Source of the DNA: Methanogenium sp. S4BF
GTDB taxonomy: Archaea; Halobacteriota; Methanomicrobia; Methanomicrobiales; Methanomicrobiaceae
Length of the DNA: 64,000 nucleotides
Assembly (NCBI RefSeq): GCF_029633965.1
Contig: NZ_CP091277.1
Coordinates: forward strand, 927,940 to 991,939
Direction: 5' to 3'
Below the pieces are notes generated by a model. It was not told where the DNA came from and made no database searches. It saw nothing but the letters and a program-made list of their open reading frames with translations. This document shows, in pieces, positions 18,782-27,956 of this stretch. The translations under genes were made by a program, and so were the position numbers. Position 1 is the stretch's first letter. Each line of letters begins with the position of its first letter.

Positions 18782-18981
18782 TCAGATCACCGTTTATTCT
18801 GCATTAAATAATTAAGCAGATGTGGTATAGTGGGCTATTATGCCGTATTCGTATAAAAGAATAGTGAAGATACGCAGATTAATCATGATAATTTCTTTTG
18901 CCTTCCCACGTGCAAGAATAAATCTATATTATGAGGGAAGCAGATATCTGAATAGGAATAATCTGCTTTCAGGAGGGACTC
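18782..18981. promoter_or_regulatory. divergent intergenic region, CBS cluster / GTPase operon
   Basis: About 200 bp between two outward-facing operons. AT-rich stretches such as ATTATTTAATGC on the minus strand near 18805 could be the CBS-cluster TATA box. On the plus strand AGGAGGG at about 18971-18977 is a strong ribosome binding site for the GTPase. No reading frame here looks coding. Confidence 0.5.
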
Positions 18982-19623
18982 ATGAATCTTTTTATACGGA
19001 CAAAAAAACGACTTTCAAGGTTTTTAAATGCATTTTTTAAGAAGCGTCAGTCACGAATAGGCATCTATGGACCGCCAAACGCAGGAAAAACCACACTGTC
19101 AAACCGAATTGTGCGGGACTGGACAGGAGATGCATTGGGCCCTGTCAGTGAGATACCTCATGAAACCAGACGTGCACGACGCAAAGAGGGCATAACCATC
19201 TCAAACCAGAATGGAAACACGGTAACCATTGATATTGTGGACACCCCGGGTGTAACAACAAAAATTGATTATCAGGAGTTCATTGAATACGGAATGGAAA
19301 AGGATGATGCAGTAAAGCGTGCCCGTGAAGCTACAGAGGGGGTTGCTGAAGCAATGCACTGGCTTCGTGAGGACATCGACGGCGTCATTTATATGCTTGA
19401 TTCAACACTCGACCCGTTTACCCAGGTAAATATCATGCTGGTCGGTATCATTGAAAGCAGAAATTTACCAGTAATCATTGTCGCAAATAAAATTGATCTG
19501 CCTGATGCATCTGCATCTGCCATCCGGAAGGCATTTCCCCAGCACCCTGTGATTCCGGTCTCCGGTCTTGAAGGAAACAACATGGAAGAGCTCTATGAAA
19601 AAATGCTCGAGTATTTCGGGTGA
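18982..19623 (+). CDS. arvA: Era-like small GTPase, ArvA/OapA type
   Basis: A 213-residue P-loop GTPase. G1 is GPPNAGKTT at residues 30-38, G3 is DTPG near residue 91, G4 is NKID near residue 168. A basic N-terminus of about 25 residues precedes the G domain. In Haloferax, a small GTPase with the same two neighbours drives extracellular vesicle formation (ArvA, earlier OapA); the match here rests on gene order and domain type, not on an alignment I could run. Strong ribosome binding site AGGAGGG. The next gene begins 6 bp after its stop. Confidence 0.82.
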   Translation: MNLFIRTKKRLSRFLNAFFKKRQSRIGIYGPPNAGKTTLSNRIVRDWTGDALGPVSEIPHETRRARRKEGITISNQNGNTVTIDIVDTPGVTTKIDYQEFIEYGMEKDDAVKRAREATEGVAEAMHWLREDIDGVIYMLDSTLDPFTQVNIMLVGIIESRNLPVIIVANKIDLPDASASAIRKAFPQHPVIPVSGLEGNNMEELYEKMLEYFG

Positions 19624-19629
19624 TTCCAG

Positions 19630-20001
19630 ATGATACAGGGAGTTCAGATAGACCTGATTTCAGCAGACAGGCTTGAAAAAATGACAACCATGGAAAAGAT
19701 TCGTCTAATCCTTGATGATGTCATGGAAGGGAACATCGTTGTTCTGGAAAAAGGGCTTACCCCGGATGAACAGAGCAGGCTAATTGAAATTACCATGCTT
19801 GAAATTACTCCTGACGGATTTTCAGGAATTGAGATGGAAACCTATGCAGCAAAGGATTCTGGTTCTTCAGGAGGACTGTTCGGAAAACTTCTGGGAAAGA
19901 AGGGTCCCGGAACACGCATGACCGTTATCGGCCCTGCCAACCAGATGAAAACAATAAAGAAGGACAAAGACCTCATAAGCGCCTGGGTATCATCACGGTG
20001 A
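19630..20001 (+). CDS. arvB: DUF2073-type protein, ArvB/OapB-like
   Basis: 123 residues. The sequence fits the DUF2073 family: a predicted alpha-beta domain with MIQGVQIDLISADRLEKM at the start and NIVVLEKGLTPDEQSRLIE in the middle, followed by a glycine-rich linker and a basic segment. No enzyme motif is visible. It is always found with the upstream GTPase and downstream zinc-ribbon protein in euryarchaea as far as I know, and in Haloferax is part of the vesiculation operon. Function by itself unknown. Confidence 0.78.
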   Translation: MIQGVQIDLISADRLEKMTTMEKIRLILDDVMEGNIVVLEKGLTPDEQSRLIEITMLEITPDGFSGIEMETYAAKDSGSSGGLFGKLLGKKGPGTRMTVIGPANQMKTIKKDKDLISAWVSSR

Positions 20002-20006
20002 GTGCG

Positions 20007-20435
20007 ATGGCACATAAGTGCACACAATGCGGACGGGAATTTCAGGACGGATCAAATGTTATCCTCAAGGGATGCCCCAGCTGTGGCGGAAAAAAATTTC
20101 TCTTCATCCGCCCACAGGATATGCACAAGGATGTGCTTGAGGAAAAGAGCATAAAACAGATCGCAGAAGAGACAAAGGAACAGTTTCTGGAGATAAAGGA
20201 AGAGAAACAGAGACCGGAGACTGCCAGCACCTCCAAACATGTGGAGATGTATGACAGAATCGAAAGCATCACGGTCATCAATCCCGGCTCCTATGAACTC
20301 AATCTGGAGAAGCTCGCGGAAAGTGATGAACTGGTTATCAGAATGGGGAACGATGACCGGTATATGGTTGATATTCATTCGATGGGGAAAAGTTCTAAAT
20401 CGAAACCGAAGAAAAAACCGGATAAAAAACGGTAA
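20007..20435 (+). CDS. arvC: zinc-ribbon protein, ArvC/OapC-like
   Basis: 142 residues with an N-terminal zinc ribbon (cysteines at about 5, 8, 23 and 26: CTQCG and CPSCG), a charged middle segment rich in E and K, and a basic lysine-rich tail (KSKPKKKPDKKR). I start at the ATG at 20007, which has GGTGAG just upstream; GTG at 19998 overlapping the previous stop is also possible. Third gene of the GTPase operon. A short T-run follows the stop codon as a likely terminator. Confidence 0.78.
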   Translation: MAHKCTQCGREFQDGSNVILKGCPSCGGKKFLFIRPQDMHKDVLEEKSIKQIAEETKEQFLEIKEEKQRPETASTSKHVEMYDRIESITVINPGSYELNLEKLAESDELVIRMGNDDRYMVDIHSMGKSSKSKPKKKPDKKR

Positions 20436-20741
20436 TATCTCTTTTTACAATATCTGATATTCTTCAACTCCTCCCGGAAAATATACTTCAGAGCCTTGCA
20501 CATTCAGGTTCATCGTCCCGGAATCTCCCATCCGGATGCAGAGGAGATTTACCATCCGGTTCTCACAAGGATTGATGCCCGCACCATGCTATGCGAGTGA
20601 ATATGCAAGGAAACACCGTCGGGAAAGGATATTATCACCCATATATATTCGGATAGATCACTTCAGGAAGTAAATCCGGTCTAATGCATGCAGGTCTCAG
20701 GTTATATTACCGTTACCAACCTATGTCTGGCCACATAAAAA
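20436..20741. other. convergent intergenic region, no gene seen
   Basis: 306 bp between the 3' ends of the GTPase operon and the pilin operon. T-runs near 20441 (plus) and near 20731-20741 (minus, TTTTAATTTTTATG) probably end both transcripts. An isolated CCATATATATTC at about 20639-20650 resembles a TATA box but no coding frame follows it. I see no repeat or tRNA. Confidence 0.5.
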
Positions 20742-23327
20742 TTAAAACGGATAATCAGCAGGATCGCTGATATATTCGTTCATATTTTTGAAGGTGACGG
20801 CTGTACCTCCGCTTGTTACCCGGAACCCATCCTGAGCGATGACCAGTCCCTCAAATAAACTTCCTTCAAACACCACTTCCCCATTCGGGGCAAATAACAC
20901 ACCGGTGACAATCCTGTTTCCCATGCCTGTTAGTCTGATATCGCCTGATTTTGCAACGATTATTACATCTTCAGCCGTACTTGGAGCAGGCCAGTCATTA
21001 ACGGCAGTATAACTATCGGCACATATCCTTATATTGTCTGCAAGGGCGCCCCCGGATACATATCCACGGGAAGAGTACCATGCATCACTCCTTGCAGAAG
21101 GCATCTCAACAGCAGGAATCGTAAATCCTGGCACTGATTTCAATTTTGAACATTTGTCCAGAATCGAACGGTCCATATGCGGAGGGTGACTAAACTTCCC
21201 GGTATAGAAGATATTTGCATCAGTGAGATCCGGTGTCCAGCCAAGCCCCAGTTCCCCATCGACATACATCGTCCCATGAATTACCGGATCCTTTAGGTAG
21301 CAGTTACCATTGACATAGACATCGCCGTAAATGTCTCTCGCTCCAATTCCGAGATACAGGTCACCATTCACATAGATAGAGCCCGGAGATACCTCCGATC
21401 CTAATGCTGCACTCCCCCCATCCAGTGAGATTGTTCCATCCACATTTATATTTGAAACAGCAAGAGAGGTTCCACCATTAAGGTCAGCCGTATTCAGTTC
21501 ACTACCGGTGATATGAATCGTCGCTCCCGGTCCAGTGACAGCGTCTCCGGCAAATGAGAGTTCCTGCCCGTATACAAAGACATTCTCATTGACAACATAC
21601 TGCGCAAATGCGCTCACGCCCTCAGTTGCATTAATGTATGCCGTACGCTCAAGGGTATCCGTACCATATCCATTCGTCACCGTGAGGTTCACATCATACG
21701 TCCCGGCATCAGTATAGGTGTGCAATGGATTCAGATCCGAGGATGTTGTACCGTCACCAAAGCTCCACAGATACGTGAAGGGTGTGGTCCCCGTCACGGT
21801 TGAGGTGAACTGCACAGCAAGCGGGGCATCCCCTGTCACCGGCGTCCCAGTGAAGGACACCACAGGTGCATCCCCGGAGGGTGGTGAGCATGCATCTGCC
21901 AAAGTTGCAACCTCATCTGCTGTGAGCGCCGTTCCATAGAGATACAGCTCATCCATCATTCCTTTGTAGAAGAAATTGGCCCAGTCATATTTCGTGACCA
22001 TCTGCCTGCCAATACTGACCGGTTCCGTATTTTCCTGAAGCGGTGTCCGCGTGACGCTGAAGGTCCCTTCTTCCTGACCGTCGACATATACGGTTCCCGT
22101 TCCGCCGTCAACCACGACCGCAATATGGAACCACTCGTCATAAGAAAGTGGCAGGCCAGTGACATCCGATATGGCCCCCTCTGCATTCACAGCGTCAAGT
22201 TCACCGTTTTCCTCGAATCGAAGAGCGTCATTATCAATCTTGAGAAATACTTCATAATTATTTGAGTATTTGCTCCGCTGGTAATCATCGTAGCCTTTAC
22301 CGATGATCTGGGTATAGTTCCGATAGGAATCCGGGGCCGAAACATATTCCGGCACTTCAGGTTTGAACCACCCGGCAAACGTGAATGTGTCATTGAAGCT
22401 GAGTGTATCATCGTCCGGGACGCTCACCCAGGTGGTCGTGCCGTCGAAATAGAGACCAGTGCCGCAGGCACCTGCCCGCCGGTCCGCCGGACCGCCCTCG
22501 ATGATCCCGTCGTTGCCGTTGCCGGACGAATCAACCGCAGTGCTTCCGGACGCTTCATCGAACCGCCACCACGCAACAGGGAAAAGGGGTTCTATAGCAA
22601 ATACCTGGATATATCCGGTTTTAACAGCCGACCCCGAACCGTCCGGGTTGTATGCAGTCAGCTGAATCGTGTACACGCCGGGGGAGGTATAGATATGCAC
22701 CGGATGCTGCGCCGATGATGAACCTCCGTCACCAAAACTCCACTGCCATGCATAAGGGTCATTGGACGATGCATCCGTGAATTGGACTGTCAGCGGAGCC
22801 ATGCCACCCGTCACATTCGCAGAGAATGCCGCCACCGGCGTTAGACCGGTCGGGGGAATCACGGTCGCGCTCGTCCCGACATCCCAAAGAAGGATGCCAC
22901 CCCCATTTGGATCGTAATATATTATTTGAACGGATTCGGGCGGTTCATTACCAGTAAGATCAAGAGTTAATGAATCGCCAGAACCCCACTGATCCCAATC
23001 GGAACCACCCATAGTGGAGGTGAAATTTGCTGTCACATCCCTTCCGTCAACAAGAATCCGTGTTTCATTCCTCTGAAGAGTGTCCCCTGCACGAAGATCG
23101 AGAACATACGTATCATCATCTTCAATAATACGGGCATCTATAGAAACAGCGGGCACCACAAAAGCAGATGGCGCAGAAAGGAGCATGACAAGAACCACTC
23201 CAAATGCAGCGACAAATACGCCAATGAGAATAATCGAGCCGATCATCTCTGATGATGCGTCATCATGGTTTTTTACAGGAAAATGAGACGACTCTTCCTG
23301 TAGATTATTACAGCTATATCTTCCCAT
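20742..23327 (-). CDS. type IV pilin-like surface protein with PKD, LamG, PKD and bactofilin-like domains
   Basis: 861 residues, predicted to be anchored at or exported through the cell surface. Layout: charged N-terminus (1-27), pilin-type hydrophobic segment SEMIGSIILIGVFV (26-50) as in archaeal type IV pilin N-terminal domains, pilin-like beta region (51-160), PKD domain (about 162-243, WSFGDG at 196), LamG/concanavalin A-like domain (about 249-480, starting AWWRFDEASGS), second PKD (about 487-568, WSFGDG at 521), and a tail (575-861) with repeated short beta motifs such as GSIYVNGDLYLG and GDVYVNGNCYL, reminiscent of polymer-forming bactofilin repeats. PKD and LamG suggest binding to glycans or other cells. 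Last gene of a three-pilin operon; GGGGGGAG precedes the start. Specific role unknown. Confidence 0.85.
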   Translation of the reverse strand: MGRYSCNNLQEESSHFPVKNHDDASSEMIGSIILIGVFVAAFGVVLVMLLSAPSAFVVPAVSIDARIIEDDDTYVLDLRAGDTLQRNETRILVDGRDVTANFTSTMGGSDWDQWGSGDSLTLDLTGNEPPESVQIIYYDPNGGGILLWDVGTSATVIPPTGLTPVAAFSANVTGGMAPLTVQFTDASSNDPYAWQWSFGDGGSSSAQHPVHIYTSPGVYTIQLTAYNPDGSGSAVKTGYIQVFAIEPLFPVAWWRFDEASGSTAVDSSGNGNDGIIEGGPADRRAGACGTGLYFDGTTTWVSVPDDDTLSFNDTFTFAGWFKPEVPEYVSAPDSYRNYTQIIGKGYDDYQRSKYSNNYEVFLKIDNDALRFEENGELDAVNAEGAISDVTGLPLSYDEWFHIAVVVDGGTGTVYVDGQEEGTFSVTRTPLQENTEPVSIGRQMVTKYDWANFFYKGMMDELYLYGTALTADEVATLADACSPPSGDAPVVSFTGTPVTGDAPLAVQFTSTVTGTTPFTYLWSFGDGTTSSDLNPLHTYTDAGTYDVNLTVTNGYGTDTLERTAYINATEGVSAFAQYVVNENVFVYGQELSFAGDAVTGPGATIHITGSELNTADLNGGTSLAVSNINVDGTISLDGGSAALGSEVSPGSIYVNGDLYLGIGARDIYGDVYVNGNCYLKDPVIHGTMYVDGELGLGWTPDLTDANIFYTGKFSHPPHMDRSILDKCSKLKSVPGFTIPAVEMPSARSDAWYSSRGYVSGGALADNIRICADSYTAVNDWPAPSTAEDVIIVAKSGDIRLTGMGNRIVTGVLFAPNGEVVFEGSLFEGLVIAQDGFRVTSGGTAVTFKNMNEYISDPADYPF

Positions 23328-23342
23328 CTTCTCCCCCCTGCG

Positions 23343-24416
23343 TCAGATACCATCTGCTTTTGCTAAAATGACTGAATTCTCGTTGTCAGTCGGACTCCAT
23401 GCATTTATGACAAACATCCCGGAATCCGTTGGCCGGACATTCAGCAGGGTTATAACAGTCGCACCTCCGGACCGGGGATCAAGTGCACCATTTATATACA
23501 GCTCATACGTCGGATCAAGCCTGAACGCAAGATTAGACTCCAGATTATCATATTCCGGGATCCAGGCACTTTTAATTTCAACCTCATCTCTTGCACCTCC
23601 CGGAATCAGTGCGCCATTAATCCAGACATTGACTCTCTCAAATCTGAGGCTGAAAAATGTATTCCCTACACCTGTGATGCTTATTCGATTCCCTGCAGCC
23701 TCATCTTTTCCGGTACGAATGACAAGTGTATCTCCTGTGTTCAGGCTCCGGGCACCGGCTTCTCCTTGAATAGTAACGGTTGAGTTCGGAGAAACAACCG
23801 TGAAATTAAAATATCTGCCCTCCACAACAGCAGTCTGTTCTAACGACGCAAAGGCGGCAATGATCTGGGAATCCCTAAGAACAGATTCAGCAACAATCTC
23901 ACCGGCCACCTCAGGACCGGGAGTCGCCGGGACGCCACCCGGAGCAAGGGTAGGCAAAGGTGCGGACGAGACATCAGCAAGGTCTGCGGCCACACCCGCA
24001 TCGTCCACATATGCCGGGCGGAAGATGCCTGAGTTATCCAGGTAGGTGATGCGAATATGATCTTCGAGCGGGGTGACAGTCCCCGTGGCAGTATACGTAA
24101 GGGTCTCCCCCGTCGACCAGGGCCATGCACCGCCGGACGTAAAGTTCAGGGCGGTCGCAGGAACAGCGGCTCCATCGACGTACACCCCGAAATCTCCCGG
24201 ATTCAGGGAGTCCCCGCCATTGTGCTGAAAAAGGACAAGTGTCACATTATTCGAGATGAGCACATCTACCGCCGGCAACTCTTCTGCCATCGGCTGAGAG
24301 AAGAGAAAGACCCCGACGAGCGTAATGGCTACCACGGTCAGCCCGATAAGGAGGACCACACCGATGGTCTCGGATACCGCATCTTCATTCGTCATCTGTG
24401 TCCGCATGCCATTCAT
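23343..24416 (-). CDS. type IV pilin-like protein
   Basis: 357 residues. After a short charged leader (MNGMRTQMTNEDAVSE) comes the class III signal/pilin helix SETIGVVLLIGLTVVAITL, the site expected to be cut by the archaeal prepilin peptidase. The first 150 residues follow the archaeal pilin N-terminal domain (GDSLNPGDFGVYVDG and related beta strands); the remainder is beta-rich without a domain I recognise. I use the ATG at 24416, with GGGAGAG just upstream, rather than the GTG at 24431 that overlaps the preceding stop. Middle gene of the pilin operon. Confidence 0.82.
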   Translation of the reverse strand: MNGMRTQMTNEDAVSETIGVVLLIGLTVVAITLVGVFLFSQPMAEELPAVDVLISNNVTLVLFQHNGGDSLNPGDFGVYVDGAAVPATALNFTSGGAWPWSTGETLTYTATGTVTPLEDHIRITYLDNSGIFRPAYVDDAGVAADLADVSSAPLPTLAPGGVPATPGPEVAGEIVAESVLRDSQIIAAFASLEQTAVVEGRYFNFTVVSPNSTVTIQGEAGARSLNTGDTLVIRTGKDEAAGNRISITGVGNTFFSLRFERVNVWINGALIPGGARDEVEIKSAWIPEYDNLESNLAFRLDPTYELYINGALDPRSGGATVITLLNVRPTDSGMFVINAWSPTDNENSVILAKADGI

Positions 24417-24427
24417 TGTACTCTCCC

Positions 24428-25345
24428 TCACTCAATCCCTGATGCAACCGTCTGGAGCGTTGCCGTGTAGTTCGCCCGGATGAAATCGGCATAGACACCG
24501 ATGCTTGTATTTCCGACAACCTCAAGAGATACCGTATCTGTGTCTGTGGTCAGCGTGTACCAGGATGCAGGAATCCCATAGCGTGCCAGTGCGTCCCGGA
24601 AGGACCCTTCCCACATCCGGCGGGTGTTCACGTCGTCTGATGCCACCACAATGCTAACATTGGTAATTGCGTCATAGGACACTTCTGAAATGCCATTCGA
24701 ATTCAGATTTGTGTCAATTCGCACCGGTCCGGTGCCGCTTATCAGCTGTTCACCATTCAGCCGGATTATCGTTAAATCGACTTTGGCAGTATACCCTCCG
24801 CCAGTCCCGTATCGTGCGATGGTCAGGGGCGGCATGACCCGGACAGTAGAACCGGAATCCTGTTCAAGGAAAACGCCACCCAGCTGATAATAGTAATTCT
24901 GGTCTATCCAGTAGTTATTATCTGACTGAAATTCGAGTGAACCCATCTCATAGTCAGCAATGGTTACCACTCCCCCGGCATTCGAACCGGCAGTGACTGT
25001 AATGGTTTCAGAACGTTGGTTTATTCCGACAGAGCCCCCGGAGGGGATCGGTGTCAGCAACACAAAATCACCGATCCCTCCCTGACTGTAACCCCCGCCG
25101 GTTCCCAGATCAAGGGTTGTACTAAGGGTTGTTCCCTCCCGTTCATTCACCCAGAGGGAGTCCAGCGAAATTTTATAGGCCGCAAATGTGTCTTTGATGT
25201 CATTCATATGGCTTATTTCATTATCCCTTCCCTGAACAGGGACCGTATATGTCTGATACATCACAAGAAATACTACCAGAAGGCCTATCAGAAGAATAAA
25301 TCCGATCACTTCTGAAAGCCCTTCATCACTCTGAAACGACTTCAT
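24428..25345 (-). CDS. type IV pilin-like protein, first of cluster
   Basis: 305 residues. N-terminus MKSFQSDEGLSEVIGFILLI, continuing to a hydrophobic helix ending near residue 26, has the archaeal prepilin pattern with a glutamate shortly before the helix. The rest is a secreted, serine/threonine- and glycine-rich beta domain ending in a segment with several predicted strands (TDTDTVSLEVVGNTSIGVYA). No cysteines or catalytic motif stand out. There is no clear ribosome binding site; a GGTATTTATTG TATA-like element lies about 33 bp upstream on the minus strand, so the transcript may be nearly leaderless. Confidence 0.82.
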   Translation of the reverse strand: MKSFQSDEGLSEVIGFILLIGLLVVFLVMYQTYTVPVQGRDNEISHMNDIKDTFAAYKISLDSLWVNEREGTTLSTTLDLGTGGGYSQGGIGDFVLLTPIPSGGSVGINQRSETITVTAGSNAGGVVTIADYEMGSLEFQSDNNYWIDQNYYYQLGGVFLEQDSGSTVRVMPPLTIARYGTGGGYTAKVDLTIIRLNGEQLISGTGPVRIDTNLNSNGISEVSYDAITNVSIVVASDDVNTRRMWEGSFRDALARYGIPASWYTLTTDTDTVSLEVVGNTSIGVYADFIRANYTATLQTVASGIE

Positions 25346-25423
25346 AAGACAAATACGTGAGTTTTACCGCCGTGACAATAAATACCTGTTTGTACTAAAG
25401 ACGGTCCTGAGATTCAGATAATA

Positions 25424-25433
25424 CCTATATATT
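25424..25433 (+). promoter_or_regulatory. likely TATA box for lysS
   Basis: CCTATATATTG lies about 34 bp upstream of the lysS ATG. No ribosome binding site stands between them, so the transcript probably has a very short leader or none. Archaeal TATA boxes sit about 25 bp before the transcription start. Confidence 0.55.
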
Positions 25434-25462
25434 GTTAATCTTGAAACGCCAAATATTAGCCA

Positions 25463-27001
25463 ATGCAGCAACAGGAAGGAGAAACCCAGGAGCGAATACA
25501 CTGGGCAGATGTCTGTGCAGCACAGGTTGATCAGGAAAAAACCCACTATATTGCCACCGGGATTACGCCATCCGGACCGATCCATCTCGGCAATATGCGG
25601 GAAGTTTTGACCGGAGATCTTGTGCACAAAGCAATGGTCGAACGAGGACTTTCAGCAGAACTCATTTATATCGCTGATGATTTTGATCCACTCCGCAAGG
25701 TGTATCCATTTCTCCCGGATTCATATGCAAAATATATCGGAATGCCCATATGCGACATTCCCTGCCCCTGCGGCAAACATGCAAATTATGCAGAACATTT
25801 TCTTGAACCGTTTCTGCAGGCAATCGACGAGATGGATGTACACCCAACCATCGTTCGTTCAAGTGAACTCTACCGGTCAGGCAGATATACTGATGAAATC
25901 GCAACCGTGCTGAACCGTTCAGATGACATAAAAGAGATTCTTGAACGGGTTTCAGGCCGATCACTTCCGGATTCATGGGTTCCCTATTATCCGATATGCA
26001 GCAAATGCGGTACAATTGCAAATGCAGAGATTCTCTCCCATGATCCGGAGACGACATCCGTTGCATACCGTTGCCCCTGTGGACATGAAGGAGTATCGGA
26101 TTATTCAAAAGGTGAAGGGAAACTGGTCTGGCGTGTTGACTGGCCAATGCGGTGGTACAACATGGGCATCACCGTAGAACCATTTGGAAAAGACCATGCC
26201 GCAGCAGGAGGCTCATACGACACCGGTAAAGAGATCGTGGAGAAGATATTCGGCGGAGTCGCCCCGTTCCCGGTTCAGTATGAATGGATCAGCCTGAAAG
26301 GAAAGGGAGCAATGGCTTCATCAACCGGTGTTGCCATATCCATCAATGAGATGCTCTCCATCGTTCCGCCTGACGTCCTGCGATATATGATTGTCCGGAC
26401 CCGGCCCGAGCGGGCAATCAACTTTGACCCGGGTATGGGACTGTTATCACTTATTGATGAGTATGCGCGCCTTGCAGAGGACAAGAACAGCCGTGAATAT
26501 GAACTATCGGCAATATCGTCAATTGCAACTGACATCCCCTTCCGCCATATGGTAACAGTTGTGCAGATTGCACGGGACAAGGAAACCATTTTTGATATCC
26601 TTGCCCGGAGCGGATATAATGTTGAAAACAAAGAGGCAGTGCTTGCACGTGCTGAACGTGCACGAATATGGATTGAAAAATACGCACCAGAAATGGTGAA
26701 ATTCACGGTCCAGACCGAATTGCCTTCTGCGGTATTTGCATTTACGGAAGATGACCGCTACGGACTGAGTGCCCTTCTCGCACAATATATTGCAATGGAT
26801 GAATGGAAGGCTGAGACCATCCACAATGCAGTATACAAAGTGGGGGAGGATACCGGGGTGAACGCAAAGAAAATTTTCACTGCCCTCTACCTCGCAATTC
26901 TCGGAAAAGAACGGGGCCCCAGACTTGGATGGTTCCTTGAAGCCCTGGGACAGGAATTTGTGACCCAGAGAATTACTGATGCGGTGAATGCCGGTGCTTA
27001 G
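25463..27001 (+). CDS. lysS: class I lysyl-tRNA synthetase
   Basis: Charges tRNA-Lys. The 512-residue protein is the class I form found in most euryarchaea, not the class II enzyme of bacteria and eukaryotes. HIGH motif HLGN at residues 41-44 (ITPSGPIHLGN); the KMSKS counterpart is KGKGAMASSTG near residue 280. Two zinc-type clusters appear in the middle: CPCGKH, and CSKCG with CPCGHEG. The ending overlaps the next gene by 14 bp. Confidence 0.96.
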   Translation: MQQQEGETQERIHWADVCAAQVDQEKTHYIATGITPSGPIHLGNMREVLTGDLVHKAMVERGLSAELIYIADDFDPLRKVYPFLPDSYAKYIGMPICDIPCPCGKHANYAEHFLEPFLQAIDEMDVHPTIVRSSELYRSGRYTDEIATVLNRSDDIKEILERVSGRSLPDSWVPYYPICSKCGTIANAEILSHDPETTSVAYRCPCGHEGVSDYSKGEGKLVWRVDWPMRWYNMGITVEPFGKDHAAAGGSYDTGKEIVEKIFGGVAPFPVQYEWISLKGKGAMASSTGVAISINEMLSIVPPDVLRYMIVRTRPERAINFDPGMGLLSLIDEYARLAEDKNSREYELSAISSIATDIPFRHMVTVVQIARDKETIFDILARSGYNVENKEAVLARAERARIWIEKYAPEMVKFTVQTELPSAVFAFTEDDRYGLSALLAQYIAMDEWKAETIHNAVYKVGEDTGVNAKKIFTALYLAILGKERGPRLGWFLEALGQEFVTQRITDAVNAGA

Positions 27002-27956
27002 TACAGCCTGCAGACTCTGCCACGAAGGCGCAAAAATGGTTCTGTTTGTTACCGGAAGGTGCAACAGGACCTGCTGGTACTGCCCGATTTCATCTGAGAA
27101 GAAAGGGAAAGACACCGCCTATGCAAATGACCGGGTCATTCTCACCGATGACGACATCCTTGAGGAAGCCTGGTCAATGGGAGCACTGGGTGCCGGGATA
27201 ACCGGAGGGGAACCCCTTCTGGTACCTGAACGGGTAAAGCACTACTGTACTCTTCTGAAAAATGAATATGGAGAGGCATTCAATATCCACCTGTACACCG
27301 GCATTGCTCCGAATGAAGACATTCTTATTCTTCTCAGCGACTGCGTGGATGAAATACGGTTTCATCTCCCGGAAGAAATCTGGGAAACCTATCAGGATTC
27401 CCCATTTCCTGCGGCAATTCGCACCGCAAAAGAACTCGGATTTGAAGTCACCATTGAAGTGCCGTCATTACCGGGACTGCATCATCTTATCCCTGCCGTT
27501 GACACCGTTGACTGGTTCAATATTAATGAACTGGAATGGAGTGAAACAAACGCAGACGCAATGAGAGGAAAGAGCCACTCACTTGAAGACTGCTACCATA
27601 ACGCCGTCGGAGGTGCAGGGATTTGGGCGGCAGAGATTCTCAAAAATCCAAAAGTGCACTGGTGTTCATCAGGTTTCAAAGACTCGGTGCAGCTGAGAAA
27701 AAGACTGATTCGCACGGCAGAAATTACTGCACGTGAATTTGAAGAGGTCACCGATGACGGCACTCTGATGTACGGCGTCTGGGAATATGCCGGGCAGCCT
27801 CATGATATCGAAGAGGGAATGTGGCAGGAGAGAGACGGCAATATCGAGACTGCCTGGTGGATCCTTGCAGAACACCCGGAAGACTTTCCCGGAACAAAGT
27901 ATATCATTGAACGATATCCCGGATGGGGGATAATAGTGGAGGTAATCCCGCTTTGA
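26988..27956 (+). CDS. radical SAM protein, function unknown
   Basis: 322 residues. The radical SAM cluster motif is CNRTCWYCP near residue 26, preceded by CRLCHEGAKMVLF. GITGGEPLL (about residue 68) is the GGE motif that holds the SAM amino group. A C-terminal CSSG may contribute a further ligand. It belongs to an uncharacterised archaeal group; substrate is not evident. It overlaps the lysS end by 14 bp and is followed by uppS, overlapping the chosen TTG start by 4 bp, so all three are probably one operon. Confidence 0.85.
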   Translation: MPVLSTACRLCHEGAKMVLFVTGRCNRTCWYCPISSEKKGKDTAYANDRVILTDDDILEEAWSMGALGAGITGGEPLLVPERVKHYCTLLKNEYGEAFNIHLYTGIAPNEDILILLSDCVDEIRFHLPEEIWETYQDSPFPAAIRTAKELGFEVTIEVPSLPGLHHLIPAVDTVDWFNINELEWSETNADAMRGKSHSLEDCYHNAVGGAGIWAAEILKNPKVHWCSSGFKDSVQLRKRLIRTAEITAREFEEVTDDGTLMYGVWEYAGQPHDIEEGMWQERDGNIETAWWILAEHPEDFPGTKYIIERYPGWGIIVEVIPL

